Source: Inonotus obliquus (lineage: Eukaryota; Basidiomycota; Agaricomycetes; Hymenochaetales; Hymenochaetaceae). Taken from it: a DNA stretch of 64,000 bases. A program made the translations under genes and the position numbers. The notes under the pieces are model-generated. The model was not told where the DNA came from. It searched no databases and worked only from the letters and a program-made list of their open reading frames with translations. Each line of letters begins with the position of its first letter. Position 1 is the stretch's first letter. The DNA lies in contig JAJHTX010000003.1 in the NCBI GenBank assembly GCA_032164295.1, positions 2,790,001-2,854,000 on the forward strand, read 5' to 3'. Of the stretch, positions 10,705-22,339 are shown piece by piece.

Positions 10705-13700
10705 TGTCGAATCACACTTAACGGCCCCGAACAAGAGTCCCGAGGCGACAAGCCAATCACAGCCTTCATAGCCCCAGATGCTATACAACGGAACCCCGAC
10801 GGAATTCCTTAAATGCACGAGCAACTGCGGACGAGCGAACTTTAACTACGGCGCAGCCATGCAAAACCAATGGCATACGAACACGCATTCAATGACTCAC
10901 TCACTGACTCACTCTATGCACAGGGCGCAGCACAAGACCGACCCCGAGCATAGGTTTCAATTCAGTTCAAGTCAAAATGAGTCAACGCCGAGTCATCGCC
11001 TTGCACAGGGCGCAGTCGATGAGTCAATCCGCAGCAGAACAATGGGAATACCAGACGAGTTTGGAAGCTAGAACAACGAATCAGATCGAGAGTAGGAACT
11101 ACGGAGCGTAGGAAGTGGTCCGTCCACAACATGAGGAAAAGGTATAAATAGTTGTAGACTTAGACCGTAGCTCCCCATCTTTCTTTCGATCGTCTTGTAC
11201 ATCGAGTCCTCTTAGGCATCTAGCTTCCAATCTGAAGACCACCTAATCTGCTTAACCTCTCTTACTCTACGGCGTGGAACGATTGATTAGTCGCCCACCG
11301 ACTAGAGAAGCTTGCGAACGGCAACCTACCTGTTTTAGCTGGGTACTTGTCCTACTAGCCTGTCAACGAGGTTGAGGCCCGACTTGATCAGTTAAACGAA
11401 AACGTCTGAGGCAACGCTTAGTATACTTGGGAATCTGCCCTGCTTGTGAAAACCGAGTAGGCTCCGGAAACTCTTAGAAAAGCATCGCCGAACCCGTAAC
11501 ACTGAGGAGACCGTCCTATTGTGGTTACTGTATAGTCCCTTTAGGGCGAGCGTTTTCTAACACATCCCTACCCTAACGTCTCCTTTCCGCGCGGTTCGGC
11601 ACGTCGAAATAGCGGAGGCGTTCCGACAACACTACTTCCCTGCACGGGATATTGTGGAAAATGAGGAGGATCACCTCACGTCTCGGGAGCAACAGCGATC
11701 TTTCTCGGAAAGCGAGGTGCTACTGGCGCTCAAGGGAATCCCACCCAACAGTGCTCCAGGTCCATCGGGCATGACGCTCCAGGCGATAAGCCCAGCGGTT
11801 CGACGACATGTAGGATGTTTCACTAACATGTTCAATGCACTGGTACGGTACGAGACATACCCGCCAGAATTTAAGCGTTCTATCGTAGCAATGGTCCGCA
11901 AACCCAAACCTTACCCCCTGGACTCTCCAAGGGCATACAGGCCAATATGTGTAGAAGAAGTTCTTGCAAAACTCTTTGAACGTATAGTTGCGGAACGACT
12001 GCAAGCTTTAGTTTACCATCACCCTGCATTCGATCGTCGACAATACGGCGGCAGACGTGGCTCATCGGTCATGACGGCTTGGCATGCTCTCATGGCTCAG
12101 ACAAAGGACTTGACGGCACACTACACGGTCGTCGGTTTTGATATTCAAGGGTTCTTCGACTATATAGAACCAGCCCACCTGAGGAATGGACTAGACCTCC
12201 TGGGAACCCCGCAGTCTCTTAACAACACCATCATGCAGTTCATGAAACAGCGTATGATTGCTTTCTCGTTTAACAGGTAGCGATCTCAATGGATGCAGAA
12301 ACCGGACGCAGGAGTTCCTCAAGGATCACCCATGTCGCCGGTCCTGGCAAATATCGCGGCAAACATAGCAATACGACAGTTGGGGAATCGCTCCCTCATG
12401 TTTTACATGGATGATGGGCTCCTACTCACCAAGGGAAATAACGCGTACGCGGTGGCTAGGGAGACTCAGAGCGGCATGCAGCAGGTCAACGATGCTTTTA
12501 ACCGTATCGGTCTTAAGATCGATCAGGCATCTATACAGGGTGTTGCGCTAGGCAGGAGCCGGCAGCGCGTGGGCGGAAGGCTGACAGCTTCAGCCCCGAT
12601 CAACATTAACAACAACAGAGTCGAATGGGCTAAGCTGGTCATTAAGTGGCTAGGTATTGAAATGACGGACTACCGTGGTTTTCGGCTGCACGTCCGATCA
12701 CGATTGAACGCTGCGAGACATACGTGGAACGCTCTCCGGTGGTTAACTCGGCGCGCTACAGGACTTCGCCTTAAAGCGATGCGTAGATATTATCAGAATA
12801 TCCTCCTCCCGGTCTTGACATGGGGAGCCCCTATATGGATGACACAGCAACCTGAGCTTGCGACTGAATTTGAGGGAATCCACCAACGAGCTCTACGGGA
12901 TTTGGGCTCATGGCTCCCCATCACACGTACGGATATCATGGAAGTACTGGCGGGAGTTCCCCCGATCATGCTCAATATCGCTTACATAGCGGAAACGCAG
13001 AACGCTGTAATAGACGCTCAGCACTTAGGGTCACCGCCAATCCCAGACGATTACATGCGAGGAATTGTCCCGCGACCAATGGTTCCTATACTGCCTTTCC
13101 CGAGGTCGGAATATCGTGCGGTGTGGCAGCGTATGACTGCAAGAGTAGCCGCTCTGGCTCCCCAGGGACTCCCACCGCAGGTGTGGATTTATTCGTCTTC
13201 CCAGCCGAGAAGGGCGGAGATATGGACGGTAGTAGGCCGGAAGATGATGGAGAAACAGGTTGCGTATGAAGCAACGGAGGATATGGACCAGTTCTGTTTG
13301 ATCATGGTCTCGTTGGTTAAATTTCTTTACGGACACTTAGTCCGCCCTTTTGTTGATTTTGGTTTCCACATTGAGGTTCCGGTGTTTATTCCCATAGAAT
13401 TTCGCACGGACTTGATCTCCCCAACCCCTTCATCCCTTGCGATCATTGAACAGATAGTTGCGGCACTTGCCCAGACTAACGTTTTCTTTTACTTCAGACC
13501 GTGGCCAGCCAGGCTGTTCCTGGTCAAACCTCCCTTAGAGAGGGATGAATACCTCCTCTTCCCGGCCGCTACGGTGGAGGGACTTAGGATATCTGCGAAA
13601 GCGGCCATGCTTCAGGCGTGGAAAGCTCTACTGGTCGCGAACAGCGCGCACACACATCATACGATAGAGACTCCTGCACAGCGGGAACTCCTATGCAAAG

Positions 13701-14288
13701 TCTCCTTCTCTCCGGTACACATAACCCATGCCAGCATCTCTCGTGTCGGCAAAACTACAGCGCTCCGTCTGCTGGTAGGTGTTGCGTCAGTTGGGGAATT
13801 CCTCAGCCACATGAACTACGAACACTCCCCTGACTGTCCGACATGCGGGGAACTAGATACCATCCAACACCGCCTTTTGCAGTGCCCTAGGGGAAGACAG
13901 GCGTTTCCGCGTGCTTCCTCGCTGAACTGGTTTCACCAGTTTCACAACATCTTGTCGTCCAGGGAGGTGCTTATTCATTTATTCCAACCCCCGTAGTCTC
14001 AGGTTTTTGTATGTGCAGCTTCGGCTGTGACGTTTTCCTGATGCCTGCAATCTTTGTTTAGCTTAGGGACGGCTCTCCGTCTTTCCATACCCTTTTACAC
14101 GCGCCTACTGGTTTGAGTTTCTGCTCGCCGAGGTGTGACTATGCGGCTCTATTAGCGCGACATACGGTTATCCCGCTTATGTTGGTTCTTCTTACTCTGG
14201 CGGTCCAGTTGCTTTGTCCTGGGAATTTGTAGGCCATAGGCCAATTTTATATTATATCAAATACATTTGTTTGTCATTTTACATGGCC

Positions 14289-14979
14289 GCATCTTCCTTC
14301 GAAAACACACGAAACACACTTTTAAAACTGCTTGGGTACCATGTTTATGTATATTAGGATAGTCCTGCGAGCAATTTCCAAGAGAAAGCAACTTATTGGT
14401 GGAGATATCAGCAACTACTGTAGACTCAGCAGGATATATGCCCCCTAGCTCAATGAATTCATGCTTTCTCGTCATACTTCTTTCACATATATGAATCTTC
14501 GTAGAAAGTAAAGATTTTGTAAAGAAAAAATTCTTTAGAAGTGTCTTGGTTGCTTGTATATGTGTCAAAAATCGCTGTATCTTGGACTTTATTGGACATT
14601 TTTTCTATTTTTTCTTCCCATCTTATTCAGAATAGAAAACAATAATTTTTGGACATTTTATCAGATTTTTTGTAAAGTTGTGGAAGGCAAGATGAGCCAT
14701 CGAATGTCAAAATAAAAGGTGAGACAGATGAATCCGCGCGTCGATCACTGGGACGACTCGGCAAGGACCGTGGGAATGCACGGAAATTTCATAGCCCGTG
14801 CCAGACCCCAAGACCAGTGCATCTACCACGTCACAAGAAAGCACGTGAAGGCTTCTTTGAAATTACACAGCACGTGACGGTCGTGTTGTGGGTAGCCTCA
14901 AGTTGACTCTCCAGAGCTCAAGAGATCGACAAAACCAAACTTCAACAACTTTGACTATCACGACTTTAACCTAACCATC
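14289..14979. promoter_or_regulatory. Intergenic; probable promoter with two CACGTG E-boxes
   Basis: The left half is AT-rich, without a gene. Before the ATG at 14980 two CACGTG hexamers occur at 14842-14847 and 14871-14876, each followed by A; CACGTGA is the classic binding site of bHLH regulators. A stretch near 14767-14805 resembles one at 26148-26180 (shared 15-mer ccgtgggaatgcacg). That regulation occurs here is inference. Confidence 0.35.
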
Positions 14980-17011
14980 ATGTCCCAGGCCCCCAACACG
15001 GCTGAGGATGAGGACAAATACGTAGTTTATATGCCTTTTGATTCGACGGCTGGAACGACTGGCATTCGTGTGAAGCGGAACGCTGATGTCGACGACCTCG
15101 AAGAACTCATCTTTAAACATCGAAAATTCAAGGATGAGCTGGTGAACGACCGGCTGATTCTTTACAAGGTTCTTCTCAACTATCTCTCACTTTATCATGG
15201 TGCTGATATCCGCCAGTGTGACGACCTGCAGGACCTGCGCAGAAACACGGACGCCAAAACGCGTTATGACCGTGCTATAGAATGGCTTCGTAATAACGCT
15301 AAGACACCGAAACGTATGCATAATGGCGCAGCACGGCTCAGAAAAATCTTCCCCACTGGACCCGCGGACCTGGACACTTATATGATAGATGTGATTGCCG
15401 TGAATGACTCCAGTGCGTAGTCCATTCTCACAGTTATTTCATATTCAGCTAACTTCTCGCAAGTTTTGGAAGGCCCTAATGTGGTGTATGCTCTTCCAGA
15501 TAGGCGTGCTTCCAAGATTGCCAGGGGTTGGTTCTTTCCTTTATCTGCGAACGTACTTGGCTGATGAATCGGGCCAGTGCGACTTTCGCAGATTAACCTT
15601 ATCAGACAAAATTTCCCTCCTCCGTCAGAAGGCGTGACGTCTGAGGAAAAGATAAAGGAATGGGTGAACGAAGATGGCATTGTCCATCCCCATCGGCCAG
15701 CCGGGAACTACGGACCGCCAACTGCGCTCTTCCATCCAGCCCTTGCCAGACTGAGACACAATCTGAAGCACCTAGATCAAGTCGATGAACCGTACTCCGA
15801 GTACTATGAGTGGGCACACAAATTTCTTGTCGTTTGTAACAACGGAGTCAAGAAAGAGCAGCTGCGAGAAGGAGAATTGAAGGACATTATCGATTCTCTT
15901 GTGGAAGCCCAGGGCAAATGGCAAGTATGGCTTGAGAACGAGACTGCAAAACCAGATGCGGTATGGGGCGAGGTAATTCGTATGATCTTGGAAGTCAAGG
16001 ATTTGGATGGGGTTGGTGGGAATGCGTCACTGCAAGCATTGCTTGCATATGCGAAGGTATTAGCACAGCCCAAGGTTTGTTCTCTACTCCTTGCTGGGTT
16101 CAGTTTCTTACTGTCTTATAATTCAGAACAAGCCGTTCCTGACTAATTCGAATTACCCTGTCGTCCTCATAGGTATAATGGGCAGTCGGCTGGAAATCTC
16201 CTCGGCCGTTTACAGTGATGGAATCTTGTTCGACAAATTGCTCTCGGAGGATCTGTGCATCGATGCCTGGCAATCAGAGACTGTCTTGCGTGTGGGCCGA
16301 ATTTTCAAGGCGGTTTCTATCGCGAATGAGGAACTACGAGATTTTCACGCACAATTTCGCGGCAGCCAGGAGGCCGCGACAACTATTGCCCAGCTATACC
16401 CTCGTCCTTTGCCCCGTGGAGATATTCGTCTCCCGCGACTGAATTACCTTGGTAAACTATCGTATACTAGAGGACTCTTGGTTGAAGGTGAGAGCTACGA
16501 TGCGCGTGAGAGACATTATGCTCTGTACAGGGCAAAGATGAAACGAGATGGTTCTGACGAAGAGATCGACGTCGTGGTCAAGTTCACTGTGCGCTACCTT
16601 GAGGAGGCGCATCGGATGCTCGCAGAGGAACAACTGGCGCCGACGCTGCACTTCTGCATTCCTCTTGTCGGCGATATGTATATGGTGATCATGGATTACG
16701 TGGAAGGCGTGTCGCTCTACTGTTATGAGACGGCTGGAGACCATGAGGGGATTTACAGGGATGTGGAGAGAGCAGTGAGCCTGCTACATGGACGAGACCT
16801 GGTATTTGGCGACCTCCAGGCTCAGAACATCATTGTCAAGCCAGGCGGCGGTGCCATGTTGATTGATTTCGACTGGGTGGGCTCGCACCAGGTGGATAGA
16901 TACCCAGCATCATGGAACAATGATGGAAGATGGGCACCGGATGTGGAAAGGAGAGGATTGATGGACAAGGAGCATGATATCTTCATGTTCGATAGATTGA
17001 GGTATGAATGA
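14980..17011 (+). CDS. Crinkler-like protein: CRN-type header plus kinase-fold C-terminus
   Basis: Best model: exons 14980-15412, 15464-15552, 15592-16074 and 16127-17011, giving about 629 residues; the 39-nt second intron is the least certain. The first 145 residues resemble the ubiquitin-like Crinkler header: a VDDLEELIFKHRKFKDEL-type helix, a LYKVLLNYL strand region, then LRKIFPTGP and a hydrophobic IDVIAV end. The C-terminal domain has a kinase lysine candidate in VVVKFTV, the catalytic loop FGDLQAQN and a DFD metal motif in LIDFDW. In oomycetes and some fungi CRN proteins are effectors or intracellular conflict proteins; basidiomycete versions with this kinase tail are known. No signal peptide is evident. 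The role here is unknown. It sits directly beside the transposon nest. Confidence 0.65.
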
Positions 17012-18436
17012 ACACCGGATGAGGCCATGTCGTTTTTGGTTGCGTTTGGGAAGAGGTGAAGAGGTGAACTCAGGCATTCGGTGACGTTCATTCTGGGTCA
17101 TCTTTCAGTTCAGATTCATATGTTTGCTTCATGCTTTGTATGCTATATTGCAAATGGAATAATAATACAGGAGCTGGAATTAAGTGAGGTGCTGCATTAT
17201 TGGAGACTCGTATTGACGATTGAGTGCCAGAGGCCGGAGGGCTTGGAATGGAAGCTCGACTGAGGCCGTCTTGCATCTTGTTTGCTGTCCAAGTATCTGA
17301 AGGTTCCCTCTGAACGTCGTGAGTCAATAAAGCTCATGAAGGTTCGCAGTGGAAGGTTTTATGGCGTTAACTGTAAGTACGACTTATCATTCTCGATCAC
17401 AGACCGTAAACATGAAGATTGGAGACTCAAAAGACACGTTCATCACAGGACTTAAGGGTGAGCACACCCATACCCCGTACTTCTCTCCCAGCGCACTGAG
17501 CGCACTCGCATTACTCATACATTAGGAATGGGAAACACAAAGATTGAAACCACAAAAGAAGCATTCGTCACAAGATTCGATAAAGAGCCCTCGTACTTCT
17601 CTTCAGACTCTTGCAACAGTTCTACTGACTCTGAGAGTAATCTGACTCGTACTTCTCCGCTTGCATTTTCATGTACTAAACGATCGGTTCGGACTTGAAG
17701 GATTCCATCCCATCAACGACTTCTTCAAGATTGCAGAACGGTAGTGCGTATTCACGAATGGTCCTCTCCTCAAGATCTATGGGGCTCTACGGAGGCACTT
17801 GCACGTTGTAGAAGAATCGTCGCAGTCTGTAATTCCAGGACACGTATGCCAAAAGCTGTTGCCAAAGTCGAAGTACCGGAAAGTGTCGTCCTTGCCTATG
17901 CAGTGAATACCAGTACTATTGTTCCTCTCGTCAGGATCAAGTGCAAGAAGGGAGCGAAGCATCCCGATTCTCCTCCTCTTAGATTACAATTTACAAAAGC
18001 AAGGGGGATGACTGAAAGAATCCAAAACTTTTATAAGTACTCATACGCCATGTAAATGTAAAAAAGGAGGTAAATACGCGTGCTTTGTTTCGTCTCAGTG
18101 AAATAGCCATTCAGAACACCTTCCGAAAGCGTCTTTTGGCAAATTTCTTTTCATAACAGCAGCACCTCTCACGTCTATAATTTTATTCGGATAGTAGAAA
18201 TATACCTGCACGAAGTTTTCCAGGTCGAGCAGATGTGTGGAAGATAGGGAAGCAGAAGATCGGAATAGAGGGGGAAACGGAAAGGGTGCTAGGGGAACGG
18301 AACCAAACTGCATAACCGGTGTGACGTGACGTAACGCGTCGAAGTCGTCTTACAGCCTTTCACGAGATGTCACACGACTAGCTATCCTCCCACTAGTCTC
18401 CTACTCAACTGATATCACAGCATCAGAGTCTACGGC
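17012..18436. other. Intergenic with a short degenerate duplication; no firm gene
   Basis: Segments at about 17417-17480 and 17541-17600 are diverged copies of each other (gattggagactc... and gattgaaaccac...), each followed by cgtacttctc; a third cgtacttctc stands near 17650. An ORF at 17744-18055 (103 codons, basic, no motif) is open but unsupported. No RNA gene is seen. Confidence 0.4.
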
Positions 18437-20313
18437 ATGGCAACAAATATACTTCAAGCACCCATCGAACTAGTCCACAACGACTTTGAATACACAACTG
18501 GATTCGACGCGTGCTCTCCGCCATCTTCCCCATGTAGTCCATATGCGGTCGATTCATCAGCACCGTCCTCTCCTTTACACGACGCTTTCTATCTCGACAC
18601 TTCAGATACCGATTCAGAGACGATTGAAAATGGCCGATTTGTATCACCAGATGCGTCGCCTTCTGGAATTCGCCACAGTCGTGCCGATGTGAAAGGAAAG
18701 GGAAAGTTGCTTTTCGACTTGGATGCGTCCCCTGCACACCCGTTCTCGGCTTCGACGCGTGCGATTAAACGTCCTCCAAGTTATAGCAAGGATTCCAAGC
18801 GTCAGAAAGTTAAACGACAGAGGAATGAGGAACAGGTGGCGTGGAATACGATTGGTATGCCTCGTGCGGGACGTGCGGGGATTCACGAACGGGATCTATA
18901 CATTCAGAGTGTTGTACCGAAGTTGATCGTTCCACCGGCCGAAGATCGCGAAAATAATGACGAACGGAAACCCGGGGAAAATCTAGTTTCTCCTACTCAA
19001 GATCCGGAACATACTCTGTGGGAGGAGACCATTGCACAAGCCGTGGACACAGCCGAGTGCATGATCGACTTGAGGTGAGCCTCTTCTTGCCGTGCGCGGC
19101 GGATATCTGATGCTGATGCATATGTTCTTTGGCGTGTAGTGGTCACGGCCTAACCTACATACCACCGAAGATTGCGGACTTGTCAAATATCGTTGTCATT
19201 CCTGATCCCACTGCACCGACTCGAGAACGTGTCCCGCGACGGACGTGCTCGAAGTCAACGAGCTCAATTGTTTTCGGAGCCGGAAAGCTGGGACATCGCG
19301 GAGACGAAATCCATCTATTTCTTGCAAGGAACCTTATCAAATCGCTGCCAAACGAACTCTTCAACCTTGATGCTCTTGCGGTCTTGAGTCTTCGTACGTT
19401 ATCAAGTCTTGGCCTTGCGTTGCATTGATGTAATATTGCTTGTACAGGTTCAAATGGTCTAACGGAAATCCCTCCCCTCATATGCCAGCTTCGGAACTTG
19501 CGAGAATTGAATGTTGCAAATAACAAATTGCGATATCTGCCTTCAGAAATCATGACCTTGAAGCTCAGCTCGCTTTCAGTTGAACCGAACCCATTTGAAG
19601 AGAATCCATTTGCCAGATCGGGGCCTTCAAGGGAACGATGGTTCGGACCAATCCAACGAAAGCATACCATTGTACCACTCGTTGAGCTTATACTGCGGGT
19701 TCTTCTTGCACCGAGTTACGAGCTTCAAGAGCCGGTATCGACTATGGCCGGGAAAAAACGCCAGGAAACGGTCTTGGAGCACTTCTACGACCTGCCGCTG
19801 CAATCAGACTGCGTAAGGTCGCCTCTTCTACGCGAAACTCTTGCTTCTTGCGTACCAGGAAGCGTATCGACTGCACAATCACCTCATGCGATTCCATACT
19901 CTTCTCCAGAAGCATCGCAGTCAAATTCCGCGTCCATTCGACGGCCTTGCGTCTCAGTATGTCCGTCAACAAGTCATCTTGTCGTTGTCGAAGGCAAGTA
20001 TCGCCGTCCCGTCTTCGTGGCACATGCTGAAGAACGGCTATCATGGGAGAGGCACATAGCGGGTCAGAGGGTCGGCGGGGAGAATGGAATCCCAGTGCGA
20101 TGGAGAGGATGCAGCATGGGGTGCTTGGACTATCTTGAGCAGGTTGACATTAGTTTTACTGCTGGGGATGGCGTTGAGGATGATCGGTCGATTGCGATGG
20201 ACGTTGATGGCATTAGTAAAGACAGTAACACTCCTGCCGATTCTACGTCTGACCAGTCATCGTCCGACGACTTTAGAGTGTTTGACTCGGCCGACATTGA
20301 TCTGGATGATTAG
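18437..20313 (+). CDS. Leucine-rich repeat protein
   Basis: Three exons (18437-19074, 19140-19393, 19448-20313) give a 585-residue protein with exact frame across both introns. The first 200 residues are disordered, Ser/Pro rich, with a basic patch KDSKRQKVKRQR that could be a nuclear signal. LRRs follow: SGHGLTYIPPKIADLSNI, NLIKSLPNELFNLDALAVL, NGLTEIPPLICQLRNLRELN and NNKLRYLPSEIMTLKL. The C-terminal region carries a Cys-rich stretch and the conserved block VRWRGCSMGCLDYL, which I recognise from other basidiomycete LRR proteins of unknown role, then an acidic tail. LRRs are interaction surfaces; partner and function cannot be told from the sequence. Confidence 0.75.
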
Positions 20314-21038
20314 AGAGTGTGTATCAAGTAGGTAAATGTTTTAATGTATGAATAGGAGAATAGGTTCAGCGGTGTCTTACAAGTTACCTTCCTTTTTTAG
20401 TGGTGACTGGCAATCCCTAATACTCGGGCGTGCCCGAAAATTCATGTCGGAGCTTCAATACCTGCCATATGTAGAAACCCGTGTAATTTAGCCGATACCA
20501 CTTCTTGACTCCTAAATCCAACACACATCACGCTGCGATAAAGAGACACAGTGCTGGCTTTTGGTTGGTAAACTATTGTACTGGTACTATAGGGGCTTTG
20601 GGACTCGTCTTCGACAAACATCGGCACAAATTGACTCCGGCATAGGTCATTCGGTGAGCACAGGACAGCATACATTCACACAACAACACGAGGAAGCTTC
20701 TTTGTGCCCCAACTGCATGTAACACCCTCGAATCCATGTCCCTTTGTTATAGCAAAGATCCGGGTGACGTTGTCGTGGTGGGTTGCGTCTTTGGTAGAGT
20801 TGTGATTGATTAGTGAAACGCGACTAAAGCGTCATATCTCTAGCTTCTGGTTCGCGTGCAAAACAAGGAACAAAGCATCTCCGAGCTGGCTTCAGAGAAT
20901 GCGCAGTTAACGACTGCTCTTAACGCTGCTGAAACGCGACTATCGGAGTTATATGGGTTTGGATTAAATACACAGGAATAGGTTTCAAACAAAGGTACGT
21001 ACCGTTATTGCAAAGTGTTTGATGCTGGTGAGGCACTT
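20314..21038. other. Gene-free interval between LRR gene and transposase-like pseudogene
   Basis: Apart from a short coiled-coil coding fragment near its end (20859-20981), nothing is recognised. Confidence 0.4.
20859..20981 (+). pseudogene. Fragment of a coiled-coil protein gene
   Basis: In the frame ending with TAG at 20979-20981 the DNA reads NKEQSISELASENAQL and then TALNAAETRLSELYG, a clean heptad pattern. The ETRLSELY block resembles long coiled-coil proteins of basidiomycetes. No start, no upstream coding sequence and no matching intron are visible, so this is probably a displaced gene piece. Confidence 0.35.
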
Positions 21039-21929
21039 TCAGGAATTCGGGACTGGGAGTTGCCCCAGTGGTGTGCGTGTTGTCCTTCTATCTCCCACCG
21101 AAGTGCCCATACTTCCCGACTCGGCTGCCTCGCGAACAAGATCGAAGTTCTTGTCCAGAGCCTGGACAAGGACTTCGAGTTTGGCAGCTTTAGTCTTGAT
21201 ATCACTGTCTTTAGGTATGTTCAGTACATTATCCCTAAATTTCCTGAGCTTATCAACTTGATTTTTTATTGCCGTTTTATTCATCGCCATCAGGTTTTCT
21301 CGGTCGAGCTCGACGGCGAGTCCTCGGAGTTCGTTATCTCGATCTTTTCGTCTCTGGTCCCATGCCTCACGTTTCGATCATTTCACACTCGACTCTCTCA
21401 CGTTCTGGTCAAGAATATCTCGGCATTGTTTTCTATCCAGCTTCATCATATCGACCCTGCGAGCTTCTTGCCTCAAAAAGCGACTGTGTTCCTTCCCAGT
21501 GAGTTCCGATTCAATGAAAGTTTCTGTTTTGTTTCTTCTGTATCTGAAAAGCGCATTAAATAGCTTTAAAGAACCATTCGGGTTCTTTTGCACAAAGACG
21601 CGATAGGAGCCAAGGGCTCCTTCATTCGCGTCATTTGTTGCAGGCATCCATACCTGCTGATGCTCCCCCTCCGTGAGTGCCGCTATGGCCCCATCGTCAT
21701 TAAATTCGGCTGAGAATCTCTCCCAGGTCTCCAAAGCACCCTGCAGGAAGGCCTTAAACAAGCCTTCCAACTTGGGGAGCTTGGATTCGGCAATGAGGGT
21801 TCGTATTGCACTGATCGCATCAGAGCGGTCCCAGTCCTCATTTCCACCCAGAATGGCAGCTCGAGGACTGGAACTCGGGGACAGGATGACCTGAGGGTCA
21901 TCTATGAGCTTTCGTATATGCGCTCTGAC

Positions 21930-21986
21930 CTATTGAAATGCAAGGTAAGTACCTATAGAATAGATCCTAGCTGAGTATAGCCTCAC
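21930..21986 (-). repeat. Intron A, nearly identical to intron B
   Basis: A 57-nt intron of the transposase-like gene (donor gtgagg, acceptor aatag on the minus strand). Its 36-nt plus-strand segment 21945-21980 matches 22361-22395 except for one single-base indel. Confidence 0.75.
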
Positions 21987-22339
21987 TTTCTCCAACAGAG
22001 GCCCGAGTTCCAGCGCGTTCACATCCTCTAGACCTGTTCCACGAACAGACACTATGTACGGAACAGAAACGGCCTCTCTGTATAATGCGAGGCAGGCAAG
22101 CTCTGTGAGCATAGGTGGGTCGTTTAGCGCCTTCAATACATTTGATTCCATATGATTCAACCCGGGGGTTTTTTTAGAGAATTCGATGTACTTCAAGAAA
22201 TCGATGTAGAATTTGAGGTGAGCCAATGTCTCTGCTGCAGCATTGAGATACGACGAGTAGCGCGTGTTCGATGTATCGGGATAGTTACCCTCCTGTCCAA
22301 GGTGTACGACAGAGTAGTCCCGAAAGACATGGTGATGGC

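Larger units (their letters stand above)
8506..11590. mobile_element. About 3.1-kb insertion of unknown type within LINE ORF2
   Basis: ORF2 reads into a stop at 8509-8511 and RT coding resumes by about 11591, so the intervening DNA is foreign to the LINE. I found no direct duplication, no inverted ends and no pair of long terminal repeats at the borders, so exact ends are unknown and a few LINE codons may be lost. Two ORFs are arranged head to head in the centre (9963 leftward, 10036 rightward). TATA-like sites occur near both outer parts: cttatata at about 9022 and ggtataaatag at about 11140-11150, the latter resembling an LTR promoter. It may be a fragment of an LTR element or an unknown DNA element. 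Confidence 0.6.
6090..13996 (+). pseudogene. LINE ORF2: endonuclease and reverse transcriptase, interrupted twice
   Basis: Coding segments are 6090-6283, 7566 to about 8505, and about 11591-13996. The first joins the second exactly in frame when the 1278-bp insert plus one copy of its gcgc duplication is removed. Endonuclease motifs seen: VSYNAG, DIWCIQE, RDFN and HPDAILF. Reverse transcriptase motifs seen: YRPICVEEVLAKLFER, the motif A aspartate in GFDIQGFFD, GVPQGSPMSPVLANI and the catalytic YMDDG. A C-terminal CPTC...H...C cluster (C-x2-C-x7-H-x4-C) follows near residue level 13840-13890. An in-frame TAG at 12278-12280 lies between motifs A and B. This would be the target-primed reverse transcription enzyme; the copy cannot be active. 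Confidence 0.88.
3794..14288 (+). mobile_element. Non-LTR (LINE) retrotransposon carrying two nested insertions
   Basis: ORF1 (zinc-knuckle nucleic-acid-binding protein) is followed by ORF2 (endonuclease-exonuclease-phosphatase domain, reverse transcriptase, C-terminal CCHC). Both ends carry ttttacatggcc (3790-3801 and 14277-14288), and a related copy stands at 2679-2690. The body would be about 6.1 kb without the inserts at 6284-7561 and about 8506-11590. No RNase H domain was recognised. The layout fits the I/Tad1 broad group of fungal LINEs; the clade is a tentative call. It is dead: it carries nonsense codons, a frameshift and the two insertions. Confidence 0.85.

Noticed and set aside
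8506..11590. LTR retrotransposon with paired LTRs
   Set aside because: The TATA-bearing right part has no matching copy at the left border, and no 4-6 bp duplication flanks the insert.
17744..18055. Small gene of 103 codons
   Set aside because: No motif, no intron logic, composition near random; kept only as a remark in the intergenic entry.
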